A DNA stretch of 64,000 nucleotides from Duganella sp. BJB476 (GCF_003416895.1 NZ_QVIO01000001.1:868001-932000); one strand, 5' to 3'; positions 26,536 to 37,822 are shown, counted from the stretch's first letter. Notes: generated from the letters alone by a model not told the origin. Made by a program: numbers and translations.

Positions 26536-29190
26536 TCAGCCGTGCTTCGCCAACCAGCTGTCGATTTCCGGCAGGCGGGTGGTGCGCAGCTTCACGCGGT
26601 ACTGGATCGAGGCGATGGCGGTCTTGGTGTCGCCCTGTGCTTCGGCCGGCAGGTACTGCTTGGCGTAGGCGCGCAGCTTGTCTATCATCGCCAGGTCGGC
26701 CGAACGTCCGCCCAGCCCCGGGAAGTAGCGGCTGCGCGAACTGCCATCGACCTTCTTCTCCAGCTGTGCGTAGTGGTTGATGGCGAAATCGTAAGCCATG
26801 TCCGGATGATGACCCGCCACGTGGTTCAGGATCGACGCGCCTTCGGTGGCGCCGCCTTCATCGGTCAGCGCCAGTTCCAGCGCGCGCTGCGCCAGCGCCT
26901 TGTCCTTGACGGTGCCCAGCAGGTCATACAGCTCGCTCTTGATCATGGACGATTTCTCTTCCTTGGCTGCGGCATGCAGCTGGTCCCAGGTCGCGGCATC
27001 GGCGTTGATGGCGATCACGCCCAGGATAGGGCGGCGCAGCGCGGCAGGCATCGCATCCTTGTCGGTGGCCGAGGCGGCATAACGGCGGCGGGCTTCCGCC
27101 ACCACGCCTTCGTCGCCGACCACGCCCAGCACGTGGATTAGCATCTCGCGCAGATTGGCGACAGGCGCTGCTTCATCCGCGGCCTTGGTCCAGCCTATGC
27201 GCGCCAGCACCGGCGCCAGGCGCTTGCGCGCGTAGCGGTCCAGCGCCGCCTGCTGTTCTGGCTTGCCTTCATAGCTATCGTGCAGCGCGACCAGCGAATC
27301 GGCGATCTGGTCCCACACTTGTGGCGCGGCGTCCACTGGCGCCTTGCTGGCCAGGTCCAGGAAGCTGGAGGCCGGCATCAAGCCCGCCATGCCCAGCGAC
27401 CAGCTGTCCGACAGCAGGCCCATTTGATCGATGGTCGCCAGGCCGGCGAAGCTCTCGGTCAGCGCGGCAAACGCCTTCGGCGCGTACAGCGTGCGGTAGT
27501 AGCCGCTCTGACCGGCGTTGACCAGCACCGTGCCGCAGCCCGGCAGCGTCATGCCGGCCTTGCCGTTGACGATGGCGCGCACAGGAGCGCCGCCCAGCGT
27601 CTGGGCGATCACCGGCACGCGCCAGCTCAGCGGCTTCTTGTCGGTTTGGTCTTTGCTGAACTCACCCTGCGTCAGCGCGACGGTGGTCTGGCCGTTTTTG
27701 CAGACGGCATCGGCCACGCGTATCATCGGCACGCCCGGCTTGAGCGTGAAGTCGTGCGCGATCGCGGTCACCGGCTTGTGCGCGGCCTTTTCCACTTCGC
27801 GCCACAGGTCGTCGGACACCGTGTTGCCGTAAGCATGTTTGGCCATGTAGCTGCGCACGCCGGCGCGCCAGGCGTCGTCGCCCACGTAGTTCTCCAGCAT
27901 GCGGATGACCGACTCGCCTTTTTGATAGGTGATGCTGTCGAAGGCCTGGCTGGCCTGTTCCACGGTGCTGATGTGCTGCACCACCGGGTGCGTGGTGGCC
28001 AGCGCGTCGCGGCTCATGGCCTGTTCGCGGGTGCCGATGGCGCGTAGTTCCCATTTCCATTCAGGATGCAGGCGGGTGGTGGTGCGCGATTCCATCCACG
28101 AGGCGAAGCCTTCGTTCAACCACAGGTCGTCCCACCAGGCCATCGTCACCAGGTCGCCGAACCACTGGTGCGCCATTTCGTGCGCGGCCACCAGGAACGA
28201 GGTTTCCTTGTCCGACTGCGTGGCCACGCGCGGATCGAGCAGGATCGCGGATTCGAAGGTGAAGATCGCGCCCCAGTTTTCCATCGCGCTGAAGAACTGG
28301 CTGCGACCCGGCGCGGCGATGTTGTCCAGCTTGGGCAGCGGGTATTTCACGCCGAAGTAGTCGTTGTATTCCTTCAGCACGGCGACCGACGAATCGAGCG
28401 CGAACTGGGCCTGGCCTATCGATCCCTTTTGCGTGACGACGCCCAATTCGGTGCCGCCTTCAACCGCGGTCGCGCGTTCGAATTCGCCCAGGCCGAAGAA
28501 CAGCAGGTAGGTCGACATCTTCGGCGAAGTGGCGAAGCGCACCAGGTCGCGGCCGTCGGCCAGCTTGCTGGTGGAGACCACCGGCATGTTCGATACGGCC
28601 AGCTGGCCGGCCGGCACGGTCGCTTCCAGTGCGAAGGTGGCTTTGTAGAAGGGCTCGTCCCACGACGGGATCACGCGGCGTGCTTCGGAGTTCTCAAACT
28701 GGGTGTACAGGGCGCGCTTCTTGTCGCCGCCGTTCTGGTAGTCCAGCGAGAACATGCCGGTCGCCTGGGTGCCGATCACGCCGGTGTAGTCGAGTTTGAG
28801 CTGGTAGCTGCCCACGGCCAGCGGCTGGGCGAACTCGAAGGTGGCGGTCTGCTTGTCGTTGTCGACGCTGATCTTGCTGGCGGCCAGCGCCGGCTTGCCG
28901 GGACCGGCGCTGATCGCGGCGGCGCTGAATTTCAGGTCGGCGGCGTTGAGGGTGATGCTATTGCTGGCTTGTTTGATGTCGAGCGCGATGGTGACGCTGG
29001 CGCTGAAGCTGCTGTTGGCGGCGTCCGGCGTCAGCGAGACCGCGTAGTGAGTCGGCACGGCGTTGCGGGGAAGCTGCGTGGTTACCTTGGCGGCCTTGGC
29101 GGCCGGCGCGGCGGCCACGGTCAGTGGAGCGAGGCCGGAAGTAAGGCCGAGCAGCGCCATCACGGCGAGCGAAATCAGACTACGTTGCAT
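26536..29190 (-). CDS. M1-family metallo-aminopeptidase (PepN-like), exported
   Basis: The 884-residue protein begins with a signal peptide (to about residue 30). It has the M1 exopeptidase motif in variant form (FFSAMENWGAIFTF), the zinc site HEMAHQWFGDLVTM with the downstream glutamate in LWLNEGFASW, and a C-terminal ERAP1-like helical domain. It removes N-terminal amino acids from peptides, here probably in the periplasm or outside the cell. The ATG at 29190 gives a normal length for secreted bacterial M1 enzymes. It is monocistronic. Confidence 0.93.
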   Translation of the reverse strand: MQRSLISLAVMALLGLTSGLAPLTVAAAPAAKAAKVTTQLPRNAVPTHYAVSLTPDAANSSFSASVTIALDIKQASNSITLNAADLKFSAAAISAGPGKPALAASKISVDNDKQTATFEFAQPLAVGSYQLKLDYTGVIGTQATGMFSLDYQNGGDKKRALYTQFENSEARRVIPSWDEPFYKATFALEATVPAGQLAVSNMPVVSTSKLADGRDLVRFATSPKMSTYLLFFGLGEFERATAVEGGTELGVVTQKGSIGQAQFALDSSVAVLKEYNDYFGVKYPLPKLDNIAAPGRSQFFSAMENWGAIFTFESAILLDPRVATQSDKETSFLVAAHEMAHQWFGDLVTMAWWDDLWLNEGFASWMESRTTTRLHPEWKWELRAIGTREQAMSRDALATTHPVVQHISTVEQASQAFDSITYQKGESVIRMLENYVGDDAWRAGVRSYMAKHAYGNTVSDDLWREVEKAAHKPVTAIAHDFTLKPGVPMIRVADAVCKNGQTTVALTQGEFSKDQTDKKPLSWRVPVIAQTLGGAPVRAIVNGKAGMTLPGCGTVLVNAGQSGYYRTLYAPKAFAALTESFAGLATIDQMGLLSDSWSLGMAGLMPASSFLDLASKAPVDAAPQVWDQIADSLVALHDSYEGKPEQQAALDRYARKRLAPVLARIGWTKAADEAAPVANLREMLIHVLGVVGDEGVVAEARRRYAASATDKDAMPAALRRPILGVIAINADAATWDQLHAAAKEEKSSMIKSELYDLLGTVKDKALAQRALELALTDEGGATEGASILNHVAGHHPDMAYDFAINHYAQLEKKVDGSSRSRYFPGLGGRSADLAMIDKLRAYAKQYLPAEAQGDTKTAIASIQYRVKLRTTRLPEIDSWLAKHG

Positions 29191-29320
29191 GCAAAATCCT
29201 TCAGTTGGGTGAGCCGACAGGCGTACGATATAAACCGTTATTGGCTTCGTGGGCCAACGAGCAATCTAAGGCTAACTGGTTACAATGTCAATCTACCCAC
29301 CACGTGAAGAGGAATTGGAT

Positions 29321-29947
29321 ATGAAGTTCTATACGTCGCCGCGCACGCCCAATCCGCGCCGGGTTGCCATGTTCATGGCTGAGAAGGGCCTGACCGATAT
29401 CGAGCAGGTGTCGATCGACCTGGTCGGCGGCGCGCACCGCAGTGCCGAGTACCTGGAAAAGAATCCCTTCGGCCGGGTGCCGGCGCTGGAGCTGGACGAT
29501 GGCCGCATCCTGTGCGAAACCCGCGCCATCTGCACCTGGCTGGAAGGCTATGCGCCGGAACCCAACCTGATGGGGGACGGCTTCGATGAGCGCGCCTTTA
29601 TCGAGATGACCGACCGCCGCGTTGAGCTGCACCTGTTCATGGGTATCGCCAACTGCGTGCGCCATACGCATCCTGGCCTGGCGATACTGGAGCAGCCGCA
29701 GTTTGCCGACTTCGGCGCGTCGCAAGGCGAGAAGATGCGCGAGACGGCGCGTTGGCTGGATGGCGTGCTGGCCAAGCAGCCATTTGTGGCCGGGCAGCGC
29801 TTCACCATTGCCGACATCACGGCGTTCTGTGCGCTGGAGTTCGGGCGCGGCCTGATGAAGTTCCGGCCGGGCGCGGAAGGCATGGAGCATTTGCAGGCCT
29901 GGCGCGACCGCATTGCGGAGCGCCCCAGCGCCTCGGTGGTGTATTAA
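29321..29947 (+). CDS. glutathione S-transferase family protein
   Basis: The 208-residue protein has an N-terminal thioredoxin-like domain (MKFYTSPRTPNPRRVAMFMAEKG; NPFGRVPALELDDGRILCETRAICTWLE) and a C-terminal helical domain with FTIADITAFCALEFG. ATG 29321 follows GAGGAA at correct spacing; ATG 29285 upstream is less likely. It probably conjugates or reduces electrophiles with glutathione; the substrate is not known. Confidence 0.92.
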   Translation: MKFYTSPRTPNPRRVAMFMAEKGLTDIEQVSIDLVGGAHRSAEYLEKNPFGRVPALELDDGRILCETRAICTWLEGYAPEPNLMGDGFDERAFIEMTDRRVELHLFMGIANCVRHTHPGLAILEQPQFADFGASQGEKMRETARWLDGVLAKQPFVAGQRFTIADITAFCALEFGRGLMKFRPGAEGMEHLQAWRDRIAERPSASVVY

Positions 29948-29957
29948 GCCTCGACGG

Positions 29958-30941
29958 CTAAGCCACCCGCTTGTACCACGGTTGTTGCGGGAACACCGGC
30001 TTGTAATGGACGGCCAGCGGGTCGTCCAGTTCCAGCGGGCGGTCCAGCACCAGCAGGCCGGATTGCGCCAGGCTGTCGTCGAACAGCCGCAGCACGCGCT
30101 GGCGCAGCGCCGGGCCGAAGTCGGGCAGGGCGCGCCGCCCGAATATCATCTGGAATTCATTGAACGACGCATCCGTCACCAGGTTGTACTGCGCCCAGGT
30201 GATGCGGCTGCGCAGTTGCGGCAGCAGCGCCGCGTGCAGCCCGTCGCCGCTGACTTCGAAATAATCGAGCAGCTTGCCCGTGCCGCCGCTGCGCACGTAA
30301 TTCGCTTGCAGCTCGCCCAAGCGCGCCATCGGCAGGCTTGCCGCCTGCGCCTCCGCCAGCAGCGCGTCGCTGGAGACAGTGGCGTAGATTTCGGTGCGCG
30401 CGCCCAGTTGTTCCTGTTCCAGCAGGATGGCCAGCGTCCACGCCTGCTGGGCGCCGGCGCAATCGGCCAGCCATACGCGCGGTAGCGCGGCGCCGTGCAG
30501 GCATACGCCCAGCGACATGCGCAGCAGCGATACCTCCGACGCATCATCAAACATCAACGCCGGTTCCACCGACAGTTCACGCAACAGGGCGTTCCAGGCA
30601 TGCGGGTCGTGCAGCACGCGCGCCTGAAGTTCGGAGATCGTCGCCAGCGACAGCTGCTTCATCGCCGCCTGCACGCGGCGCGTGACGACGTCGCGCTGGT
30701 AACCGCGATAGTCGTAGCCGTAGACCTGGAACGCGGCCTCCAGCAGCAGCTCCAGTTCCAGCTCCTCGACCGTGGACGGTGAATGGCGGCGAGGGCCATC
30801 CGCATGGCCGGCGACCGGCGCGGCGACCGGCTCGGGCGGCGTCTTCGTGCCGATGGTGCTAGCCGTGCTGGACGTCCCGCCCGGGTCGGCGGGCCTTAAC
30901 GCTGCCCGTAACGAAGCCAATAACGAGTTCATCACCGCCAT
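29958..30941 (-). CDS. CheR-like methyltransferase-fold protein with degenerate SAM-binding motif
   Basis: The protein has 327 residues. After a Pro/Thr-rich N-terminus (to about 60), residues 65-130 look like the CheR N-terminal helical domain (YGYDYRGYQRDVVTRRVQAAMKQL). The usual SAM motif (W-x-A-x-CSTGEEPYS) reads VWLADCAGAQQAWTLAILL, lacking the glycine-rich GEE/PYS core. The C-terminal part retains ITWAQYNLVTDA, FNEFQMIFGRR and ALRQRVLRLFDDSLAQSGLLVL. It is the last gene of a three-gene operon; its ATG 30941 shares one base with the stop of the kinase gene. It is probably a methyl-transfer-impaired partner of the kinase (inference). Confidence 0.78.
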   Translation of the reverse strand: MAVMNSLLASLRAALRPADPGGTSSTASTIGTKTPPEPVAAPVAGHADGPRRHSPSTVEELELELLLEAAFQVYGYDYRGYQRDVVTRRVQAAMKQLSLATISELQARVLHDPHAWNALLRELSVEPALMFDDASEVSLLRMSLGVCLHGAALPRVWLADCAGAQQAWTLAILLEQEQLGARTEIYATVSSDALLAEAQAASLPMARLGELQANYVRSGGTGKLLDYFEVSGDGLHAALLPQLRSRITWAQYNLVTDASFNEFQMIFGRRALPDFGPALRQRVLRLFDDSLAQSGLLVLDRPLELDDPLAVHYKPVFPQQPWYKRVA

Positions 30942-33900
30942 CAGTGCAGCCACACCCGCATCAGCGACAGCAGTTGTGCCACGTCCACCGGCTTGGTGAT
31001 GTAATCCGACGCACCGGCCGCGATACATTTATCGCGGTCGCCCTTCATCGCCTTCGCCGTCAGCGTAATGATCGGCAGCGATTTGAATTTGGGGATGCGG
31101 CGGATGGCGCGCATGGTGTCGTAGCCGTCCATCTCTGGCATCATGATGTCCATCAGGACGATCTCGATGGCTGGATCCTTTTCCAGCACCTCGATGCCGT
31201 CGCGGCCATTTTCGGCGAACGACACCTGCATCTGCTGGCGCTCCAGCAGCGACGACAGCGCGAAGATGTTGCGCAAGTCATCGTCGACGATCAGCACCTT
31301 GCGGCCGGCCAGGCCGCCGTCGGCCGCATGGATCTCTTCCAGCATGCGGCGCTGCGCTTCCGGCAGGCTGGCCTGCGAGCGGTGCAGGAACAGCGCGGTT
31401 TCGTCCAGCAGGCGTTCCGGCGAGCGGGCGTCCTTGATGACGATGGTCTTGGCGTAGCGCTTCAGCTTAGCCACTTCCTTGCGGTTTAACTCCTTGGCGG
31501 TGTTGATCACGATCGGCAGGTCGCGCAGCGATTCGTCCTTGCCGATGATGTCGAGCAGGTCGAAGCCGCTGATGTCGGGCAGCGTCAGGTCCAGCACCAT
31601 GCAGTCGAAGCGCGCTTCGCGCAAGGCATCCAGCGCCGCCTGGCCGGTATCGACGGCGACGATGTGCAGGTCGGCGTCGCCGATCAGGGCGACGATGGCG
31701 TCGCGCTGCATCTGCTCATCGTCCACCACCAGCAGGCTGCGCTTACCGCCCAGCAGGAACTTCTGGATACGGGTGAACTCTTCCTGCAGGGCGGCCTTGC
31801 TGACCGGCTTGTTCAGGTAGGAGATCGCGCCCAGGCGCAGCGCCCGTTCGCGCTCGCGCAGGCTGGACATCACATGCACCGGAATGTGGCGGGTGCTCGG
31901 ATCGCGCTTCAGGCGGTCCAGCACCGTGAAGCCGTCGATGTCCGGCAGGTCGAGGTCGAGCAGGATGGCGGACGGCAGGTAGTCGCGCGCCAGGCTCAAT
32001 GCCGAATCGCCCTGCAGCGTAACGATGCCCTTGAAGTTCTTCTCGCGCGCGAAGTCCAGCACAATCTTGGAGAAGCGCTCGTCATCCTCGATGATCAGCA
32101 CCGACGGATCGCCCGGAGCCACCAGGCCGCGGTCATCGCTGCTGCCGTATTGTTCCATATCGGCGTCGATGTCGGTGATGGCGCTCAGGCTGTCGTGCTC
32201 CGGTTGCGACAGCTCGCTGTAGTGCGGCGCCGTGTAGACCACTTGCGGGGCCGGCGTCGGCAGGCGCACCTGTGGCTGGCGGCCCATGTCGTAGTTGATG
32301 AAGCCCGCGCGGTTGTAAGGCAGGAACAGCGTGAAGGTGGAGCCGTTGCCGACCGCCGATTCGACGCGGATCTCGCCGCCCAGCAGGCGCGCCAGCTCGC
32401 GCGAGATCGACAGGCCCAGGCCCGTGCCGCCGTATTTGCGGGCTGTGGAGCCATCGGCCTGCTGGAACGCTTCGAAGATCAGCTGCAGCTTGTCGGCGGC
32501 GATGCCGACGCCGGTGTCGCAGACGGCGAAGGCCAGCACCGCGTCGGCATGCAGCAGGTTGGGGTGGTCGCTGGAGAAGCCGCTGTTCACCAGGCTGATA
32601 CTGAGCGAGACCTGGCCGTGCGTGGTGAACTTGAACGCGTTCGACAGCAGGTTTTTCAGCACCTGCTGCAGGCGCGTGGTGTCGGTCATCATCGCGGTCG
32701 GCAGGTTGTCCTTCAGCTCCACCGAGAAGCCCAGGTGCTTGGCTTCGGCCATGTGGCGGAAGGTGCGGTCGACGTAGTTGCGCAGGTTCTGGAAGCGGTA
32801 CTCGGAGACGTCCAGCGTCACGGTACCGGATTCGATCTTCGACAGATCCAGGATGTCATTGATCAGCGTGAGCAAGTCGGAGCCGGAGCCGTGGATGGTT
32901 TTGGCGAATTCCACCTGCTTGCCGGACAGGTTGCCGTCCGGGTTGTCGCCCAGTTGCTGCGCCAGGATCAGCAGCGAATTCAGAGGCGTACGCAGCTCGT
33001 GCGACATATTCGCCAGGAACTCGGATTTGTACTTGGAGGACAGCGCCAGCTGGGTGGCTTTCTCTTCCAGCGCCAGTTTCGCTTGCTCCACCTCGCGGTT
33101 CTTGCGTTCCACCTCGATGTTCTGCTCGGACAGCAGGCGGGCCTTTTCGGCCAGTTCCTGGTTGGTCTGTTGCAGTTCCTGCGCCAGCGATTGCGACTGC
33201 GTCAGCAGCGATTCTGTACGGCTGTTCGCCTCGATGGTGTTCAGCACCACGCCGATCGATTCCATCAGCTGGTCAAGGAAGGACAAGTGGGTTTCGGTGA
33301 AGCGGTCCAGCGAGGCGATCTCGATCACCGCCTTGACCTGCTGCTCGAACAGAATCGGCAGCACGACGATGTTGGTCGGCGGCGCCGCGCCCAGGCCGGA
33401 CGAGACGACGATGTAATCGCGCGGCACGTCGGTCAGCCAGATGCGCACCTTCTCCACCGCGCACTGGCCCACCAGGCCTTCGCCCGGCAGGAAGGAGGTC
33501 GGCAGCTTGCGGCTGGAACGGTAGCCGTAGCTGGCGATCATGCGCAGGCGGGCGTCCGATTCCTGCGAGTCCATCATGTAGAACACGCCGTGATGTGCCG
33601 ACACCAGCGGCGCCAGCTCGGACAGAATCAGCTTGGTCACGGCCTGCAAGTCGCGCTGGCCTTGCAGCAGTCGGGTGAAGCGCGCAAGGTTGGTCTTCAG
33701 CCAATCCTGCTGCGCGTTCTTCAGCGTGGTGTCCTTCAGGTTGCGGATCATCTCGTTGATGTTGTCCTTCAGGTAGGACACCTCGCCGCGCGCCTCCACC
33801 TGAATGGAACGGGACAAGTCGCCCCGCGTCACGGCGGTCGCCACCTCGGCGATCGCTCGCACCTGGTTGGTCAGGTTGGCCGCCAGCTGGTTGACGTTCT

Positions 33901-35845
33901 CGGTCAAGTCTTTCCATGTACCGGCCACGCCGGACACGTTGGCCTGGCCGCCCAGCTTACCCTCGGTACCCACCTCGCGCGCCACCCGCGTCACCTCGGA
34001 TGCGAAGGAGGACAGTTGGTCCACCATCACGTTGATGGTGTCTTTCAGTTCCAGGATCTCGCCCTTCACGTCCACGGTGATCTTCTTCGACAAGTCGCCG
34101 CGCGCCACGGCGGTGGTCACCGCCGCGATGTTACGCACCTGGCCCGTCAAGTTCGACGCCATGAAGTTCACGTTATCGGTCAAGTCCTTCCATGTGCCGC
34201 CGACGCCCGGCACATATGCCTGGCCGCCCAGCTTACCCTCGGTACCCACCTCGCGCGCCACCCGCGTCACTTCCGACGCGAAGGAGGACAATTGGTCCAC
34301 CATCACGTTAATGGTGTTTTTCAGTTCGAGAATCTCGCCCTTGACGTCCACCGTGATCTTTTTCGACAGATCGCCGTTGGCCACGGCGGTGGTCACGTCG
34401 GCGATGTTACGCACCTGGCCGGTCAGGTTACCCGCCATCGAGTTCACGCCGTCGGTCAAGTCCTTCCATGTGCCGGCCACGCCGGGCACGTTGGCCTGGC
34501 CGCCAAGCTTACCCTCGGTACCCACCTCGCGCGCGACCCGCGTCACCTCGGAGGCGAAGGAGTTCAGTTGATCCACCATCACGTTGATGGTGTTTTTCAG
34601 TTCGAGAATCTCGCCCTTCACGTCGACCGTGATCTTCTTCGACAAGTCGCCGTTCGCCACGGCGGTGGTCACGTCGGCGATGTTACGCACCTGGCCCGTC
34701 AAGTTACCCGCCATCGAGTTCACCGAGTCGGTCAAGTCCTTCCATGTGCCGGCCACGCCTTTCACCTGCGCCTGGCCGCCCAGCTTACCCTCGGTACCCA
34801 CTTCCCGCGCCACCCGCGTTACCTCGGATGCGAAGGAGGACAGCTGGTCCACCATCACGTTGATGGTGTTTTTCAGTTCGAGAATCTCGCCCTTCACGTC
34901 CACGGTGATCTTCTTGGACAAGTCGCCGTTCGCCACCGCCGTCGTCACCGCCGCGATGTTACGCACCTGGCCCGTCAAGTTGGACGCCATGAAGTTCACG
35001 TTATCGGTCAAGTCCTTCCATGTGCCGCCGACGCCCGGCACATATGCCTGGCCGCCCAACTTACCCTCGGTACCCACTTCGCGCGCCACCCGCGTTACTT
35101 CCGACGCGAAGGAGCGCAGCTGGTCCACCATCACGTTGATGGTGTCCTTCAGTTGCAGGATCTCGCCGCGCACGTCCACCGTGATTTTCTTGGACAAGTC
35201 GCCGTTCGCCACCGCGGTGGTCACCTCGGCGATGTTACGCACCTGGGAGGTCAGGTTACCCGCCATCGAGTTCACCGAGTCGGTCAAGTCCTTCCACGTG
35301 CCGGCCACGCCTTTCACCTGCGCCTGGCCGCCCAGCTTACCCTCGGTACCCACCTCCCGCGCCACGCGCGTTACTTCGGAGGAGAACGACGACAGCTGTT
35401 CCACCATCGTGTTGGCGGTGGTTGCCGCCCGCAGGTACTGGCCTTTCAGCGGCACGCCGTCCACTTCCAGCGCCATGGTCTGCGACAGGTCGCCCTTCGC
35501 CACGGCGCCGATCACGCGCGCCATCTCGGTGGTCGGGCGTACCAGATCGTCGATCAGCGCGTTGACCGCGCTGACGATGGTGGCCCAGCCGCCGGACATA
35601 TTAGGCACCTGCGCGCGCTGCGTCAGCCGGCCTTCGCGGCCCACCACGCGGCTCACGTCCGTCACCACCTGCACCATTTTTTCCTTGGTCTCGATGATCT
35701 CGTTCAGCGTGTCGGCGATCTTGCCTGCCATGCCGGTCCAGTCGGACGGCATGCGCGCCGTGAAATCGCCTTTTTTCAGCGCCATCAGGGTCGACAGCAG
35801 TCGCTTGGCGTCGATCTGCTCGCCCATGTCGGTCATATCATTCAT
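30941..35845 (-). CDS. giant soluble HAMP-repeat hybrid sensor histidine kinase (Nik1/group III-like)
   Basis: The protein has 1634 residues. There is no signal or membrane segment. Residues about 10-740 are tandem HAMP units: seven 92-residue repeats plus a terminal part, with a recurring [21 protein letters not shown] and [17 protein letters not shown] domain follows (about 770-900), then coiled coil, HisKA ([15 protein letters not shown]), HATPase ([26 protein letters not shown]) and three receiver domains ([35 protein letters not shown]). The layout parallels fungal Nik1/Os-1 osmosensor kinases. It sits 4 bases after the GGDEF-EAL gene in the same operon. The signal sensed is unknown. Confidence 0.92.
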   Translation of the reverse strand: MNDMTDMGEQIDAKRLLSTLMALKKGDFTARMPSDWTGMAGKIADTLNEIIETKEKMVQVVTDVSRVVGREGRLTQRAQVPNMSGGWATIVSAVNALIDDLVRPTTEMARVIGAVAKGDLSQTMALEVDGVPLKGQYLRAATTANTMVEQLSSFSSEVTRVAREVGTEGKLGGQAQVKGVAGTWKDLTDSVNSMAGNLTSQVRNIAEVTTAVANGDLSKKITVDVRGEILQLKDTINVMVDQLRSFASEVTRVAREVGTEGKLGGQAYVPGVGGTWKDLTDNVNFMASNLTGQVRNIAAVTTAVANGDLSKKITVDVKGEILELKNTINVMVDQLSSFASEVTRVAREVGTEGKLGGQAQVKGVAGTWKDLTDSVNSMAGNLTGQVRNIADVTTAVANGDLSKKITVDVKGEILELKNTINVMVDQLNSFASEVTRVAREVGTEGKLGGQANVPGVAGTWKDLTDGVNSMAGNLTGQVRNIADVTTAVANGDLSKKITVDVKGEILELKNTINVMVDQLSSFASEVTRVAREVGTEGKLGGQAYVPGVGGTWKDLTDNVNFMASNLTGQVRNIAAVTTAVARGDLSKKITVDVKGEILELKDTINVMVDQLSSFASEVTRVAREVGTEGKLGGQANVSGVAGTWKDLTENVNQLAANLTNQVRAIAEVATAVTRGDLSRSIQVEARGEVSYLKDNINEMIRNLKDTTLKNAQQDWLKTNLARFTRLLQGQRDLQAVTKLILSELAPLVSAHHGVFYMMDSQESDARLRMIASYGYRSSRKLPTSFLPGEGLVGQCAVEKVRIWLTDVPRDYIVVSSGLGAAPPTNIVVLPILFEQQVKAVIEIASLDRFTETHLSFLDQLMESIGVVLNTIEANSRTESLLTQSQSLAQELQQTNQELAEKARLLSEQNIEVERKNREVEQAKLALEEKATQLALSSKYKSEFLANMSHELRTPLNSLLILAQQLGDNPDGNLSGKQVEFAKTIHGSGSDLLTLINDILDLSKIESGTVTLDVSEYRFQNLRNYVDRTFRHMAEAKHLGFSVELKDNLPTAMMTDTTRLQQVLKNLLSNAFKFTTHGQVSLSISLVNSGFSSDHPNLLHADAVLAFAVCDTGVGIAADKLQLIFEAFQQADGSTARKYGGTGLGLSISRELARLLGGEIRVESAVGNGSTFTLFLPYNRAGFINYDMGRQPQVRLPTPAPQVVYTAPHYSELSQPEHDSLSAITDIDADMEQYGSSDDRGLVAPGDPSVLIIEDDERFSKIVLDFAREKNFKGIVTLQGDSALSLARDYLPSAILLDLDLPDIDGFTVLDRLKRDPSTRHIPVHVMSSLRERERALRLGAISYLNKPVSKAALQEEFTRIQKFLLGGKRSLLVVDDEQMQRDAIVALIGDADLHIVAVDTGQAALDALREARFDCMVLDLTLPDISGFDLLDIIGKDESLRDLPIVINTAKELNRKEVAKLKRYAKTIVIKDARSPERLLDETALFLHRSQASLPEAQRRMLEEIHAADGGLAGRKVLIVDDDLRNIFALSSLLERQQMQVSFAENGRDGIEVLEKDPAIEIVLMDIMMPEMDGYDTMRAIRRIPKFKSLPIITLTAKAMKGDRDKCIAAGASDYITKPVDVAQLLSLMRVWLH
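33800..35440. repeat. six near-identical 276-bp tandem repeats inside the HAMP kinase gene
   Basis: The string CTTACCCTCGGTACCCAC (complement of the KLGGQA/GTEG codons) recurs every 276 bp; measured copies start near 33957, 34233, 34509, 34785, 35061 and 35337. Unit types alternate: AQVKGVAG with SVNSMAG, and AYVPGVGG with NVNFMAS, each occur twice, out of order. This suggests past duplication or gene conversion. Confidence 0.85.
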
Positions 35846-35849
35846 CGGC

Positions 35850-37778
35850 TTAGTCCTCGTCGTTTAGGAGGGAATGGGATTTGGTGGTGGACGCTTGTGG
35901 TTTGGCGCCCGTGTGTTCGATCAGTTCCGCGGCGGTCAGCGGCGGGAAATACAATTCGCCCTGGCAGCTCTCGCAGCCCAGCGTGCGCAGCACGTCCAGA
36001 TGTTCTTCCTGGTCGACGCCCATTGCCACCACCCGCATGGCCAGCGCGCGCGCCAGGTGGATGACGGCGGCGACGATGTCGGTGCCGCCTTCGTCGTTGC
36101 CGATGGCCTGGATGAAGCTGCGGTCTATCTTCAAGGCGTTGAGCTGCCAGCGCTTGCAGGCCGCCAGCGACGAGCGCGCGCTGCCGAAATCGTCCAGCGC
36201 GGCGCGCACGCCGCCGGCCTGCAATTGCAGCAGCAACTGGGTCAGCGGCTCGGTCGGGCCTTGCAGCAGCTTTTCGTTCAGTTCCACGCCGATGCTGCCC
36301 GGCGCCAGATGCTGCTTGCGCATCGCCGGCAGCAGCGTTTGCAGCAGGTCGGTATTGAGCTGCGGCGTGGCCAGGTTGATCCAGATGCACAGCGGCGCGC
36401 TGCCGCGTGGACGGGAGCCGGCCGCCGCGACCTTCTGCCACAAGGCCGCTTGCGCGCAGGCCTGTCCGATCACCCAGACGTCGACACGGTCCAGCAGTCC
36501 GCGGTCCTGCACGTGCGGCAGGAACTGCGCCGCTTCCAGCTCGCCCTTGCCGGGATGGCGCCAGTACAGCTGGGCCTCGGCGCCGATGGTGCGGCCGCTG
36601 GCGATGTCGATCTGCGGTTGGTAGCGCAGTTCCAGCTCGCCGGCGGCCAGTCCTTTGCGCAGTTCCAGCGCCCATTGACCACGTTCGCGCTCGCGCACGT
36701 TGAGCTCTTCGTGGAAGAATTGCACCGGGCCGGCGTCGTTTTGCTTGGCGTGGTACATGGCGGTGTCGGCATTTTTCATCAACGCCTGCGCGTTGTTGCC
36801 GTCCTGCGGATAGATGGCGATGCCGATGCTGGCCGCCGTCTTCAATCGATGGCCGGCGATGTCGAAGGGCAGGGCGCAGGCCAGTTCGATCTTGCGCGCC
36901 ACGCGCGCGGCGTTGGCCGCCGCCGCGCGGCCTTCGATCAGCACTACGAACTCGTCGCCGCCCAGCCGCGCCACCACATCGGCCACGCGCACCGCCGCCG
37001 TCAGCCGCGCCGAGACCTGGCGCAGCAGCTCGTCGCCCGCTTCATGGCCGTAGCTGTCGTTGATATGCTTGAATTTATCGAGGTCGAGGAACAGCAGCGC
37101 GAAGCCGGTGCCGCTGCGGTCCGAGGTGGCCACCGCATGTTCCAGTTGCTGGATCAGCGCGCGGCGGTTGACCAGGTTGGTCAGCGCATCGCGGGTGGAG
37201 AGCTCGTGGGCGCGCAACTCGGCCTGCTTGCGGTCCTTGATTTCCTGTTCCAGCTCGGCGTTGATGCGCTCCAGGTCTTGCAGGCGCTGCACCCGCAGGT
37301 CCTGGTTCAGGCGCGCCAGCTGCTCGCTCTTTTTGCGCAGCTGGATATTCTTCTTCGTCATCTCGACGAACACCGCCACCTTGGCCTGCAGGATCTGCGG
37401 TATCACCGGCGTGAACAGGTAATCGGCCGCGCCTTTTTGATAGGCCTTGAGGCGGTTGATCTCGTCCGCGTAGTGCGCGGTGATGAAGATGATGGGCACG
37501 CCCGCCGAGCGCGGGTGGGAGTGGATGGCTTCGGCCGTTTCGAAGCCGTCCATGCCGGGCATGCTGACGTCGAGCAGGATCACGGCGAATTCGTGCAGCA
37601 GCACCTGGCGCAAGGCTTCCTTGCCGGAGCCAGCCGTCAACAGATCGTACACATGCTGGTCGGCGGCCTCGGACAGCAGGCTTTCCAGCGCATACAGGCT
37701 CGCCGGATCGTCATTTACGAGGAGGACTTTAGGAATAGGCACGGCTAGCTGAACGGTTGAGGTATCGGGCGGTCGCAC
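35850..37778 (-). CDS. receiver-GGDEF-EAL protein with intact GGDEF and degenerate EAL domain
   Basis: The protein has about 640 residues. The receiver ([23 protein letters not shown]) is followed by a coiled coil, GGDEF ([33 protein letters not shown]) and an EAL-like domain. In the EAL part the signature reads [10 protein letters not shown], the DDFG-loop reads [11 protein letters not shown], and the EGVE catalytic glutamate region reads MGVDQEE, so phosphodiesterase activity is doubtful while c-di-GMP synthesis is plausible. No ATG is available. GTG 37778 is chosen because a promoter overlaps the earlier TTG 37826; GTG 37742 is also possible. It is the first gene of the kinase/CheR-like operon. 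Confidence 0.85.
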   Translation of the reverse strand: MRPPDTSTVQLAVPIPKVLLVNDDPASLYALESLLSEAADQHVYDLLTAGSGKEALRQVLLHEFAVILLDVSMPGMDGFETAEAIHSHPRSAGVPIIFITAHYADEINRLKAYQKGAADYLFTPVIPQILQAKVAVFVEMTKKNIQLRKKSEQLARLNQDLRVQRLQDLERINAELEQEIKDRKQAELRAHELSTRDALTNLVNRRALIQQLEHAVATSDRSGTGFALLFLDLDKFKHINDSYGHEAGDELLRQVSARLTAAVRVADVVARLGGDEFVVLIEGRAAAANAARVARKIELACALPFDIAGHRLKTAASIGIAIYPQDGNNAQALMKNADTAMYHAKQNDAGPVQFFHEELNVRERERGQWALELRKGLAAGELELRYQPQIDIASGRTIGAEAQLYWRHPGKGELEAAQFLPHVQDRGLLDRVDVWVIGQACAQAALWQKVAAAGSRPRGSAPLCIWINLATPQLNTDLLQTLLPAMRKQHLAPGSIGVELNEKLLQGPTEPLTQLLLQLQAGGVRAALDDFGSARSSLAACKRWQLNALKIDRSFIQAIGNDEGGTDIVAAVIHLARALAMRVVAMGVDQEEHLDVLRTLGCESCQGELYFPPLTAAELIEHTGAKPQASTTKSHSLLNDED

Positions 37779-37794
37779 TGTGTCTGGAAGGTAA

Positions 37795-37822
37795 AAGATA
37801 CTCTTGTATGTCCGGGAGTCAA
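37795..37822 (-). promoter_or_regulatory. candidate sigma-70 promoter of the GGDEF-EAL/HAMP-kinase/CheR-like operon
   Basis: On the minus strand TTGACT (37822-37817) and TATCTT (37800-37795) are 16 bases apart, matching 5 and 4 to 5 consensus positions. A start near 37788 would make the upstream TTG start codon impossible. Confidence 0.45.

Noticed and set aside
31664..36064. Very long plus-strand open frame (over 1400 codons) opposite the HAMP kinase and the 3' end of the GGDEF-EAL gene
   Set aside because: It is the antisense shadow of a high-GC coding region: His/Arg/Gln/Val-rich, no domain motifs, no ribosome binding site, and it mirrors the 276-bp repeats.
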